64,000 nucleotides of DNA from assembly GCF_014648495.1 (NCBI RefSeq), contig NZ_BMRF01000004.1:496001-560000 (forward strand), read 5' to 3'. The position numbers and the translations under genes were made by a program. This DNA comes from Actinomadura cremea. GTDB lineage: Bacteria > Actinomycetota > Actinomycetes > Streptosporangiales > Streptosporangiaceae. Below are positions 32,015 to 40,045 of the stretch, piece after piece; within the stretch, counting starts at the first letter, position 1, and every line of letters begins with the position of its first letter. The notes under the pieces are model-generated. The model was not told the origin of the DNA. It searched no databases and worked only from the letters and a program-made list of their open reading frames with translations.

Positions 32015-33592
32015 GTGATGGAAGACCTGATGACGAGCCCGGAACCGGAAACGCCGGCGGCGAAATCGACGTACGGCGATCTTGTTCGAATGGCGTATTT
32101 CGTTCTGCCGGGCCGGGGAAAGCGCGTCTACCGGCTGGCGATCGCCCGGCGGATCGTGGACGGCACCGCGCGCGGCGCCCGCGACCGCTCGCCCGCCGGG
32201 CTCGCCCGCCGCCGCACCCGCGTGCTGCGCCGCGCCATGCGCCCGTCCCGCCGACTGCAGATCGGCCTCGGCCCCTGGCTGCGCGCGCTGCCCGCCCGGC
32301 TGCCCGACCCCGCGCCGACCGTCGCGCTCGCCAAGCTCGACCCGGCCGTCCGCGTCGCCTACGTGCTCCTGCGCGTCGAGGGGCTGCCGCGCTTCGCCGT
32401 CCGCGACCAGCTCATCGAGCTGCGCGTGCGCCGCCCCTGGCAGGTGATCGAGGCGGCCGCCGCCGTCGAGGTCCCGCGCTCCCGGCGGCCCGCGCGGTTC
32501 GAGCCGGTGCCGGTCCGGCCGGTCCGCAACCGGTCGGTGCTGCCGCTGGTGACCGCCGCCGCGCTCACCGCCGTCCTGGTCGGCGCCCTGGTGGTCACCG
32601 AACGCGCGCCCGCGCCGACCGACCCCGGCCCGCCGCTGCGGCTCGTCTCCGCCGCGCCGGACGCCTGGCGCGCCGCCCGCACCCTGGACGCCTGGCCCGC
32701 GCGCGGCGACCTCCTCCGCGACGACGCGTTCCTACGGGCGGCCGCGACCGCCTGGGCGGGGGAGACCGGCCCGGACCGGCCCGCCGGCGCGGCCCGGCTG
32801 CTCTACGCGGGCCGCGCCGGCGGGCGTCCCCTCGCGGTGATGCGCAGCGGCGCCCTGCTCGCCCGCTACACCCCCGCCGGGCTCGACGTCGTCCCCGCCG
32901 GGACCGACCCCGCCGCCCCGATCGCGCTGCCCGGCGGCCGCTGGCTCCTCGCGCCCTGGGACCCCGCCCCCGCGAACCTGGACGGCGGCGCCCTGCCCGT
33001 CCGCGACGGCGTGACCGGGCCCGTCGCGCCCGCCGCGCCCTGCGGCCGGGGCCCGCTGTTCCACCTCGGCTCCCGCACCGTCGGCTTCCTCGGGGACGAG
33101 CGCGCGTCCGTCCTGGCCTACCATCCGCCCGACCACCGGACGTCCGGCGCCGCCACGCCGCCGGAACGCCTCGGCCCGGCCGGCCGCGCCTTCTGGGACC
33201 GTCTCGGCTGCCTCATCGCCGACCAGCAGCGCCCGGTCGCCGAGGCGACCGCGTGGGACTTCTGGTCCGGACGGCTCCCGCACGGCGGGGGCCGCGCCGA
33301 CTGGGTCTGCACCCGCCTGACGTTCGCCGACGGGACCGGCTCGTCCGAGGCGATGCTCCTCGCGGGAGACGAACGGCGGCCGACGGGCGCCTGCGACGTC
33401 CGGCGTCCGGTGAGCGGCACGTGGTGGACGGCGCCGGACGGCACCCGCCGCCACCTCGCCGCCGCCGCGCGCGGCCTCACCCCCCAGGTGGACGCCGAAC
33501 TGCGCACCCGCACGGAAGGGCGGCTGCTCATCGGCACCTCGCCGGACCCCGGCGGTCCCGTCCGGGTGACCGCCCGGGACCGCGACCGCTGA
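32015..33592 (+). CDS. Membrane-anchored protein of unknown function
   Basis: A 525-residue protein I do not recognise. Residues 1-170 are cytoplasmic, basic and helical (for example VYRLAIARRIVDGTARGARD) and include AYVLLRVEGLPRFAVRDQLIELRV, faintly like a sigma-factor region. A single transmembrane helix lies at about 174-196. The extracytoplasmic remainder is beta-rich with repeated Trp/Gly motifs and four Cys (about 330-455) that could form disulfides. GTG 32015 is used; ATG 32018 is equally possible. It is divergent from the Ser/Thr kinase, so a signalling link is possible. A small inverted repeat (GCTGAC...GTCAGC, 33588-33603) straddles its stop. Confidence 0.7.
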   Translation: MMEDLMTSPEPETPAAKSTYGDLVRMAYFVLPGRGKRVYRLAIARRIVDGTARGARDRSPAGLARRRTRVLRRAMRPSRRLQIGLGPWLRALPARLPDPAPTVALAKLDPAVRVAYVLLRVEGLPRFAVRDQLIELRVRRPWQVIEAAAAVEVPRSRRPARFEPVPVRPVRNRSVLPLVTAAALTAVLVGALVVTERAPAPTDPGPPLRLVSAAPDAWRAARTLDAWPARGDLLRDDAFLRAAATAWAGETGPDRPAGAARLLYAGRAGGRPLAVMRSGALLARYTPAGLDVVPAGTDPAAPIALPGGRWLLAPWDPAPANLDGGALPVRDGVTGPVAPAAPCGRGPLFHLGSRTVGFLGDERASVLAYHPPDHRTSGAATPPERLGPAGRAFWDRLGCLIADQQRPVAEATAWDFWSGRLPHGGGRADWVCTRLTFADGTGSSEAMLLAGDERRPTGACDVRRPVSGTWWTAPDGTRRHLAAAARGLTPQVDAELRTRTEGRLLIGTSPDPGGPVRVTARDRDR

Positions 33593-33665
33593 CCCGAGTC
33601 AGCACGCGCTTACGCCGATGGTGCACACTGGGAGGGACCGAACGACATTCAGCGAAGGGGTCGAG

Positions 33666-34802
33666 ATGGGCAAGGGTCCACTCTCCGGAGTGCGGGTGAT
33701 CGAGCTGGCCGGCATCGGGCCGGGCCCGTTCGCCGCGATGCTGCTGGCCGACCTCGGCGCCGAGGTCATCCGCGTCGAGCGCGCCTCGGCCGTCGGCGGC
33801 GGCATGGGCACGGACTTCACCAACCGCGGCAAGCGCTCCGTCGCGGTCGACCTCAAGTCCGAGCGGGGCCGCGACGTCGTCCTGCGCCTCGTCGAGAAGT
33901 CCGAGGTCCTCCTCGAGGGGTTCCGGCCCGGCGTCACCGAGCGCCTCGGCATCGGCCCCGACGACTGCCTCGCCCGCAACCCCGCCCTCGTCTACGGCCG
34001 GATGACCGGCTGGGGGCAGGACGGCCCCCTCGCGCAGAGCGCCGGCCACGACATCGGGTACATCGCCGTCACCGGCGCCCTGCACGCCATCGGCCGCGCC
34101 GGCGGCCCGCCGCAGGTCCCGATGAACCTCCTTGGCGACTTCGCCGGCGGCAGCATGTACCTGGTCGTCGGAATCCTGTCGGCCCTGCTGGAGTCCCGGA
34201 CGAGCGGCCGCGGCCAGGTCGTCGACGCCGCCATCGTCGACGGCACCGCGCACCTGTCCACGTTCATCCACGGCTTCCTCGCGGGCGGCATCTGGCAGGA
34301 CCGCCGCGGCGTCAACATGCTCGACACCGGCGCCCCCTGGTACGACGTCTACGAGACCGCCGACGGGAAGCACATGGCGGTCGGCGCGATCGAGCCGCAG
34401 TTCTACGCCGAGTTCGTCCGCCTGCTCGGCCTCGAGGGGGAGGACCTCCCCGGCCAGCACGACACCGCCCGCTGGCCCGACCTCCGCGAGCGCTTCGCCA
34501 CCGCGTTCAAGGCCCGCACCCGGGACGAGTGGGCCGAGGTCTTCCTCCCGTCCGACGCCTGCGTCGCGCCCGTCCTGTCGCTGGAGGAGGCGAAGGACCA
34601 CCCGTACAACACGTCCCGCGACGTCTTCCCGGAACTCGGCGGCCACCGCCAGCCCGCCCCGGCGCCCCGCTTCTCCCGCACGCCCGCCGAGACCGACGGC
34701 GTCCCCGTCCTGCCCGGCGGCCAGACCCGCGACGTCCTCACCGACCTCGGCTTCGACGACGTCGACGCCCTCATCGAGGCGGGCGCCGTCGCGCAGGCCT
34801 GA
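33666..34802 (+). CDS. CoA transferase family III (CaiB/BaiF; alpha-methylacyl-CoA racemase-like)
   Basis: A 378-residue protein. Characteristic elements are GVRVIELAGIGPGPFAAMLLADLGAEVIRVER at the start, NRGKRSVAVDLKS, VLLEGFRPGV, YGRMTGWGQDGPLAQSAGHDIGYIA (catalytic Asp in GHD) and the GGxYLVVGIL region. The length and motif set fit alpha-methylacyl-CoA racemase (Mcr/AMACR), which epimerises 2-methylacyl-CoA thioesters, more than formyl-CoA transferase. It fits with the acyl-CoA dehydrogenase encoded nearby. The ATG at 33666 is used. The gene ends in a strong hairpin shared with the convergent cupin gene. Confidence 0.88.
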   Translation: MGKGPLSGVRVIELAGIGPGPFAAMLLADLGAEVIRVERASAVGGGMGTDFTNRGKRSVAVDLKSERGRDVVLRLVEKSEVLLEGFRPGVTERLGIGPDDCLARNPALVYGRMTGWGQDGPLAQSAGHDIGYIAVTGALHAIGRAGGPPQVPMNLLGDFAGGSMYLVVGILSALLESRTSGRGQVVDAAIVDGTAHLSTFIHGFLAGGIWQDRRGVNMLDTGAPWYDVYETADGKHMAVGAIEPQFYAEFVRLLGLEGEDLPGQHDTARWPDLRERFATAFKARTRDEWAEVFLPSDACVAPVLSLEEAKDHPYNTSRDVFPELGGHRQPAPAPRFSRTPAETDGVPVLPGGQTRDVLTDLGFDDVDALIEAGAVAQA

Positions 34803-34811
34803 CGCGCGAGA

Positions 34812-34839
34812 TGCCCGGCGGTCCTCCGGCCGCCGGGCA
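34812..34839. terminator. Bidirectional terminator hairpin
   Basis: TGCCCGGCGG (34812-34821) pairs perfectly with CCGCCGGGCA (34830-34839) around an 8-nt loop. It lies between the convergent CoA transferase and cupin genes and could terminate both. Confidence 0.75.
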
Positions 34840-34852
34840 CCTTCACGGCGCG

Positions 34853-35236
34853 TCAGCCGTCGGCGCGCTTCTCCTGCCGGCTGCCCCGCCGCAGCGTGAT
34901 GGACATGACGTCGCTCGGCTCGTCCAGTTCGAGGCGGTGCCAGCGGCCCCGCGGGACGATCACGGCGGTGCCGGGGGTGAGCGCCACGCCCTCCTCCTCC
35001 CCGCCGGGCTCGGTGGGACGGAAGTACAGGCGGAGCCCGCCGGACAGGCAGCACACCGCCTCCTCGGCCGCCGGATGCACCTCCCAGTGGTCACTGTGCA
35101 CGTCCGCGTCGGTCTCCACGTGGAACGCCGCGACCTGCCAGCCGCCGGAGTCGGTGGTCATCCGCCGCTCGGCCGGCTCGACGGCGCCGCCGGGGTAGAA
35201 GTTGATCGCGGACGCGAACATGTCGACGAGGGTCAT
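34853..35236 (-). CDS. Cupin domain protein
   Basis: A 127-residue single-domain cupin. The first cupin motif is visible as SDHWEVHPAAEEAVCCLSGGLRLYF and the second as GTAVIVPRGRWHRLELDEPSD, with His and Glu in metal-ligand positions. It is translated from an ATG that overlaps the stop of the MFS pump gene (ATGA), so the two are coupled. Cupins of this size often bind or modify a small ligand. It may act on the compound the pump exports; this is inference. Confidence 0.82.
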   Translation of the reverse strand: MTLVDMFASAINFYPGGAVEPAERRMTTDSGGWQVAAFHVETDADVHSDHWEVHPAAEEAVCCLSGGLRLYFRPTEPGGEEEGVALTPGTAVIVPRGRWHRLELDEPSDVMSITLRRGSRQEKRADG

Positions 35237-36672
35237 GAGCGTGTTCCTTCCAGTCGGGTTTCCATGGGCTCGGGGGTGGACGCCGCCGGGGGAGTGCGGC
35301 GGGGCAGGGTCAGGGCGACGGCCGCCGCGACCAGGAACAGGACGGCGCCGACCGCGAGGCTCAGCGCGTAGCCGTCGTTGACGGACGCCGGGGACGCGGG
35401 GTCCGCGGTGCGCCCGGCCGCGACGGTGGCCAGCACGGCGAGGCCGACGCAGCCGCCGAGCTGCCGGGAGCTGTTCAGCAGCCCGGACGCCGTGCCCGCC
35501 TCGTGCGGGGCCACGCCCGTGGTCGCGGCGGCGGCGACCGGCGCCAGGACGAGGCCGAGGCCCACGCTCGTGAGCACCGACGGGCCGAGCACGTCGGCGA
35601 CGAACCCGCCGTCCGGGCTGATCAGCGCGAACCAGCCCAGCCCGGCGGCGGCCAGCAGCGTGCCGGGGAGCAGCGACGCGCGCGGCGACCGCGTCGAGCC
35701 CACGCGGGTGGCGACGATCGTCCCGGCCACCACCCCGACGGTGAAGGGCAGGAACGCCGCGCCCGTCGCGGCGGCGCCCATCCCGAGCACCTGCTGCATG
35801 TACAGGGACACGAAGTAGAACGCCGAGAACTGTCCGGCGGCGGCGAGGAACACGAGGACGTTCGCGCCCGCCGTCCAGCGGCTCCGCAGGAGCCCGAGCC
35901 GGACGAGCGGCGCCGCCGTCCGGCGCTCGGTGAGCACGAAGCCCGCGAGCAGGACGGCGGCCGCGGCCAGCGTGCCCAGGGTCGCCGCCGACGCCCACCC
36001 GCGGGCGTCGGTGCGGACGACGCCGAACACCAGGAGCCCGATGCCGCCGGTCGCGAGGACGGCGCCCGGCACGTCCAGCCGCTCCCGCCGCCCGGCCCGC
36101 GCGTCGCCGGGGACGCCCGCGGGCACGAGCGCCAGGGCCGCGGCGACGATCGGCAGGTTGACGAGCATCACCCAGCGCCAGCCGGCGTACTCGGTGAGCA
36201 GCCCGCCGGCGAGGACGCCCAGCGCGCCGCCCGCCGCGTTCATCGCGCTCCACACGCCGAGCGCCCGCACGCGCTCGCGTCCCTCGGTGAAGGCGGTGGT
36301 GATCAGGGCGAGTGCGGCCGGGGCCGCGACGGCGGCCGCCGCGCCCTGCCCGGCGCGCGCGGCGACGAGCTGCCACGGCGCCTGCGCGAGGCCGCCGAGC
36401 AGCGAGAACGCGGCGAAGGCCGCCAGCCCGGCGACGAACAGGCGGCGCCGCCCGTACAGGTCGCAGAGCCGGCCGCCGAGCAGCAGGAACCCGCCGAAGG
36501 TGAGCGCGTAGGCGTGCACGACCCAGGACAGGTCGACCGGCGCGAAGCCCAGGGACGCGCGGATGTCGGGCAGCGCGACGTTCACGACCGCCATGTCCAG
36601 GGCGACGAGGAACTGGGCGACGGCCGCCGCCGCCAGCACCGCTCCGGGCCGCCCGCGCGAATTTTTGTACAT
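35233..36672 (-). CDS. MFS efflux transporter, DHA2 family
   Basis: A 479-residue membrane protein with about 14 helices. Motif A-like GGRLCDLYGRRRLFVAG, the first-helix motif FLVALDMAVVNVALPDIRA and GVWSAMNAAGGALGVLAGG identify an EmrB/QacA-type drug/proton antiporter. The ATG ending at 36672 lies in the centre of a perfect 20-bp palindrome, and a TACTTT box sits 6 nt upstream on the coding strand, implying a leaderless transcript. It is controlled by the divergent TetR gene. The substrate is unknown. Confidence 0.88.
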   Translation of the reverse strand: MYKNSRGRPGAVLAAAAVAQFLVALDMAVVNVALPDIRASLGFAPVDLSWVVHAYALTFGGFLLLGGRLCDLYGRRRLFVAGLAAFAAFSLLGGLAQAPWQLVAARAGQGAAAAVAAPAALALITTAFTEGRERVRALGVWSAMNAAGGALGVLAGGLLTEYAGWRWVMLVNLPIVAAALALVPAGVPGDARAGRRERLDVPGAVLATGGIGLLVFGVVRTDARGWASAATLGTLAAAAVLLAGFVLTERRTAAPLVRLGLLRSRWTAGANVLVFLAAAGQFSAFYFVSLYMQQVLGMGAAATGAAFLPFTVGVVAGTIVATRVGSTRSPRASLLPGTLLAAAGLGWFALISPDGGFVADVLGPSVLTSVGLGLVLAPVAAAATTGVAPHEAGTASGLLNSSRQLGGCVGLAVLATVAAGRTADPASPASVNDGYALSLAVGAVLFLVAAAVALTLPRRTPPAASTPEPMETRLEGTRS

Positions 36673-36708
36673 GTACAAAAAGTACCCCGAGCCGCCCCCG
36701 TCCGTCCA
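36662..36708 (-). promoter_or_regulatory. Perfect 20-bp palindrome over the MFS start codon, with promoter
   Basis: TTTTTGTACATGTACAAAAA (36662-36681) is a perfect palindrome centred on the transporter ATG. On the coding strand TACTTT (36684-36679) is a -10 box 6 nt before the ATG, and TGGACG (36708-36703) is a -35 box with an 18-bp spacer. TetR binding here would cover the -10 and the start site. Confidence 0.75.
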
Positions 36709-36759
36709 CTCGGTGGCCGGGGCGGGCGACGGCGGCGGCGCGTGCGAAAGGATGGGGGG

Positions 36760-37422
36760 ATGCCGCAACCGTCCGCGCCGCGCAAGGGCAGACCGCCCCG
36801 CATCTCCCGCGCGGAGATCGTCGAGACCGCCCGCCGGATCGTGGACGCCGAGGGCGTCGACCGCCTGACCATGCGGCGGCTGGCGAAGGAGGTCGGCAGC
36901 ACGCCGATGGCGCTCTACCACCACGTCCGCGACAAGGAGCAGCTGCTCGTCCTGCTCCTGGACGACTACGCGGCGCGCAACATGCGCAGGCCGGAGCTGC
37001 CGGACGACCCGCGCGAACGCGTCGTCGCGCTGGCCGCCGCCATCCGGGAGACGCTCGCGGGCTGCCCGTGGATCGTGGAGGTGCTCACCGCCGACGACCT
37101 GATGTCGGAGGCGGCGCTCTGGTACAACGAGCGCATCGTGAACGCCCTCATGGAGTGCGGCCTCACCATCGAGCGGGCCGTCCACGCCTACAGGTCGATC
37201 TGGTACTACACGGCCGGGGAGATGCTCGTGCGCGCCTCGTCGACCCGCAGGCGCGCGCACGACGACCGGCCCACCTACCGCGACCGGGTGTTCGCCGGGC
37301 TCGATCCCGTGGAACTGCCCCGCCTCGCCTCGCTGGGCGAGCGGTGGCCGGAGCTGACCGCCGAGGACACCTACCTCGACGGCCTCCGCGCCCTGGTGAG
37401 CGGGTTGGTCGAGGCCGGTTAG
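36760..37422 (+). CDS. TetR family regulator (TetR_C-type) of the divergent MFS pump
   Basis: A 220-residue repressor. The HTH is ISRAEIVETARRIVDAEGVDRLTMRRLAKEVGSTPMALYHHVRDKEQLL, and the C-terminal helical domain resembles the tetracycline-repressor C-domain (TetR_C). The ATG at 36760 follows a purine-rich GGATGGGGGG. It is divergent from the MFS pump with an 87-bp gap holding a perfect palindrome, the standard TetR/pump layout. Its 3' end overlaps the convergent acyl-CoA dehydrogenase gene by 4 bp. Confidence 0.88.
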   Translation: MPQPSAPRKGRPPRISRAEIVETARRIVDAEGVDRLTMRRLAKEVGSTPMALYHHVRDKEQLLVLLLDDYAARNMRRPELPDDPRERVVALAAAIRETLAGCPWIVEVLTADDLMSEAALWYNERIVNALMECGLTIERAVHAYRSIWYYTAGEMLVRASSTRRRAHDDRPTYRDRVFAGLDPVELPRLASLGERWPELTAEDTYLDGLRALVSGLVEAG

Positions 37423-38558
37423 AGCCCGAGCCGCTTCGCGACGATCTCGTTCATGATCTCGTTCGTGCCGCCGCCGATGCCGAGGATGCGCGCGTCCCGG
37501 TAGTGCCGCTCGACCTCCGACTCCCGCATGTAGCCCATGCCGCCGTGCAGCTGGACGGCCTCGTGCACCACGTGCTCGCACGCGTAGACGGCCGTGTTCT
37601 TGGCGTAGGCCGTCTCGGTCAGGACGTCCTCGCCCGCCGCGAACCGCTCGGCGATCGAGCGCGTGTAGGCGCGGGCGACGTCGACCTGCCGGGCCATCTC
37701 GGCGATCTTGTGCCGGACGAGCTGCCGCGACGACAGCGGGCGCCCGAACGTCTCGCGCTCGCGCACCCAGCCGAGCGTGAGATCGAGGCACCGCTCGGCC
37801 GTCGCGTACGCCTGCACGGCCAGCGACAGCCGTTCGGCCACGAAGTTCTGCACGATCTGCAGGAACCCGCCGTTCTCCGCGCCGACCAGGTTCGCCACCG
37901 GCACCCGCACGTCGTCGAACGACAGTTCTGCGGTGTCGGAGCAGAGCCAGCCCATCTTGCGCAGCGGCTTCGACACGCCGAACCCCGGGGCGCCCTTCTC
38001 GACGACCAGCAGCGAGATCCCCTCGAACCCCGGCCCGCCGGTCCGGACGGCCGCCGTGACGAAGTCGGCCCGCACGCCCGAGGTGATGAACAGCTTCGCG
38101 CCGTTCACCACGTACGCGTCGCCGTCCCGCACGGCCGTCGTCCGGATCCCCGCGACGTCGGAACCGGTGCCGGGCTCGGTGATGCCGAGTGCGCCGATCT
38201 TCCGGCCGTCCAGCACCGGCCGCGCGAACCGGTCGATCAGGTCCCCGTTCCCGGACGCGATGATGTGCGGCAGCGCGATCCCGTGCGTGAACAGGGACGC
38301 GACGAGCCCGCTGGATCCGCCCGAACGGATGATCTCCTCCGTCACCACCAGCGGATCGAGGACGTCCCCGCCCGACCCGCCCGCCGCCTCGGGGAACCCG
38401 GCGCCGAGCAGCCCCGCCCCGGCGGCCCGCACGTGCAGGTCGCGGGGCAGCTCGCCGGCGTCCTCCCACGCCGCGAGGTTCGGGACGATCTCCTTGGCGG
38501 TGAAGTCGCGGACGAGTTCGCGCAGCGCCGTGCGTTCGGGGGTGGTCCAGATGCTCAT
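37419..38558 (-). CDS. Acyl-CoA dehydrogenase
   Basis: A 379-residue flavoenzyme. Visible motifs are LGITEPGTGSDVAGIRTTAVRDGDAYVVNGAKLFIT (FAD/substrate-binding middle domain), VERHYRDARILGIGGGTNEIMNEIVAKRLGL at the C-terminus and LHGGMGYMRESE. The catalytic base position in this type falls near the Glu before VERHYRDARI. It would catalyse alpha,beta-dehydrogenation of an acyl-CoA with electrons passing to ETF. The ATG ending at 38558 has GGAGG upstream. It is a candidate partner of the CoA transferase/racemase 3 kb away. Confidence 0.9.
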   Translation of the reverse strand: MSIWTTPERTALRELVRDFTAKEIVPNLAAWEDAGELPRDLHVRAAGAGLLGAGFPEAAGGSGGDVLDPLVVTEEIIRSGGSSGLVASLFTHGIALPHIIASGNGDLIDRFARPVLDGRKIGALGITEPGTGSDVAGIRTTAVRDGDAYVVNGAKLFITSGVRADFVTAAVRTGGPGFEGISLLVVEKGAPGFGVSKPLRKMGWLCSDTAELSFDDVRVPVANLVGAENGGFLQIVQNFVAERLSLAVQAYATAERCLDLTLGWVRERETFGRPLSSRQLVRHKIAEMARQVDVARAYTRSIAERFAAGEDVLTETAYAKNTAVYACEHVVHEAVQLHGGMGYMRESEVERHYRDARILGIGGGTNEIMNEIVAKRLGL

Positions 38559-38602
38559 CGCGCCTCCAACCGTTAGAACCGGATTCGGAAATCTAACAGC
38601 CG

Positions 38603-39805
38603 TCACCCGGCCGCCGTGCTCGGGGCGGGCACCGGCGGGCGCAGGCCGGGGGCCAGGGCCAGCGTCGTCGCGAGCGAGGCCGCCGCCATGACGGCCATCG
38701 CGGTCGCGGTGGAGGTGTACTCGGCGACCGCCCCCGCGAGCGCCGCGCTGACGCCCTGCATGGTCAGCATCCCCGACGAGTGCAGGCCGAGCGCCTGCCC
38801 GTGGACGTCGTCCGGCGTCAGGGCCATGAGCCGCTCCTGCACCAGCAGCGTGGCCCCGTACCCGATCGAGGCGACCAGCACTGCGGCGGCCGCGACCCAG
38901 ATCGCCGGGCGCAGCGCGAACACCAGGTAGGGCCCGGCGAGCAGCACCAGCAGCGGGACCGGCAGCCGCCCCCGCCACCGGTGGGGCACGAACCGTCCCG
39001 TCAGCACGTCCCCGGCCAGCATCCCGACGGACGACACCGCGAGCAGGAGGCCCGCGTGGCCGGGGGAGTAGGGGACGAGCATCGCCTCGCACCCCACGAC
39101 CAGCCCGTTCGGCAGCCACATCGCCAGGTAGGCGTTGCGGCGGGGCCGCGACGACCACAGCAGCACGTTGCCCCGCCACGTCTGGGCGACCGACGGCCGC
39201 CCCTGCGCGCGCGGCGGACGCCCCGTGAGGCACGCCCACGCGACGAGCGCCCCCAGCAGGTTCAGCCCCGCCGCCGCGAGCAGCGTCCCCCGCGCCGACA
39301 GCGCCGCCACCAGCACGCCGCCCACCGCGAACCCGCCGATCTGCATGAGCCCGTTCGACGCGTTCAGCACCGAGCGTCCGATCAGGTAGCCGTCCCGCGG
39401 CAGGATCTGGCCGAGCAGCCCGTACCGCACCCCGCCCAGCACCGCGCCGAGCAGCCCGAGGCCCAGCACGACGGGGAACATCGCCCACACCGGCAGGCCG
39501 GGTACCGCCAGGACGGCCGTGCCGAGCCCGGACGCCGCGAGCAGGACGGCCATCGCGGCGCGCGGCGGCACCCGGTCGGCCGCCGACAGCAGCGCCATCG
39601 CCCCGACCACGTGGGCGAACGCCGGGCCGAACATGCTCAGCGCCGACAGCAGCGGCGACCCGGTGGTGTCGTAGACGAGCACGCCGAGCGCCAGCCCGCC
39701 GACCGCGAGCGCGGCGGACTGCGCCGAGGCGGCCGCGAACAGGGGCGTGAACTCCGGTGAGCGGAACAGTTCCCGGTAGGTGCGCACGACTCGCGAGTCG
39801 ATCAA
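38603..39805 (-). CDS. MFS transporter, 12-TM type
   Basis: A 400-residue membrane protein with about 12 helices, resembling the MFS_3/EntS-like exporters: LFAAASAQSAALAVGGLALGVLVYDTTGSPLLSAL near the start, LLGQILPRDGYLIGRSVLNASNGLMQIGGFAVGG in the middle. The start is uncertain: TTG at 39805 gives the longest form, and GTG at 39787 is an alternative; neither has a strong ribosome-binding site. A 14-bp palindrome (CGACTCGCGAGTCG, 39787-39800) overlaps these starts and may be an operator. The substrate is unknown. Confidence 0.82.
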   Translation of the reverse strand: MIDSRVVRTYRELFRSPEFTPLFAAASAQSAALAVGGLALGVLVYDTTGSPLLSALSMFGPAFAHVVGAMALLSAADRVPPRAAMAVLLAASGLGTAVLAVPGLPVWAMFPVVLGLGLLGAVLGGVRYGLLGQILPRDGYLIGRSVLNASNGLMQIGGFAVGGVLVAALSARGTLLAAAGLNLLGALVAWACLTGRPPRAQGRPSVAQTWRGNVLLWSSRPRRNAYLAMWLPNGLVVGCEAMLVPYSPGHAGLLLAVSSVGMLAGDVLTGRFVPHRWRGRLPVPLLVLLAGPYLVFALRPAIWVAAAAVLVASIGYGATLLVQERLMALTPDDVHGQALGLHSSGMLTMQGVSAALAGAVAEYTSTATAMAVMAAASLATTLALAPGLRPPVPAPSTAAG

Positions 39806-39978
39806 CCCGTGGGGCGGCTCCGCAACCGCTTTTGCCGCCGCCGGGCCGCGTCACCCGGCGTGCGGACGGCTCGGGACTCGGGCGGCTCGTCGAGGCCGGC
39901 GGCGATCGGATCGAGGTAGGCGGGCCCCGGGAAGGCCGCGCCGGAGGCCGCAGGCGCCGGGCCCGGCCGAGGAGACGA

Positions 39979-40016
39979 GGAAGGGAGCACCACCCGCGCG
40001 GGCGGTGCTCCCTTCC
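39979..40016 (-). terminator. Strong terminator hairpin downstream of the aminotransferase gene
   Basis: GGAAGGGAGCACC (39979-39991) pairs perfectly over 13 bp with GGTGCTCCCTTCC (40004-40016). The 12-nt loop itself contains the palindrome CCCGCGCGGG. It is the most stable hairpin seen in the window and insulates the aminotransferase gene from the MFS gene. The rest of the 39806-40045 gap holds nothing recognisable. Confidence 0.8.
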
Positions 40017-40045
40017 GATCGCTCCGATCGCTGCGACCGGCCGGT

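Noticed and set aside
32015-33592. Anti-sigma or sigma factor identity for the membrane-anchored protein
   Set aside because: Only one short segment resembles a sigma region; no zinc-binding anti-sigma motif or complete sigma regions 2 and 4 are seen.
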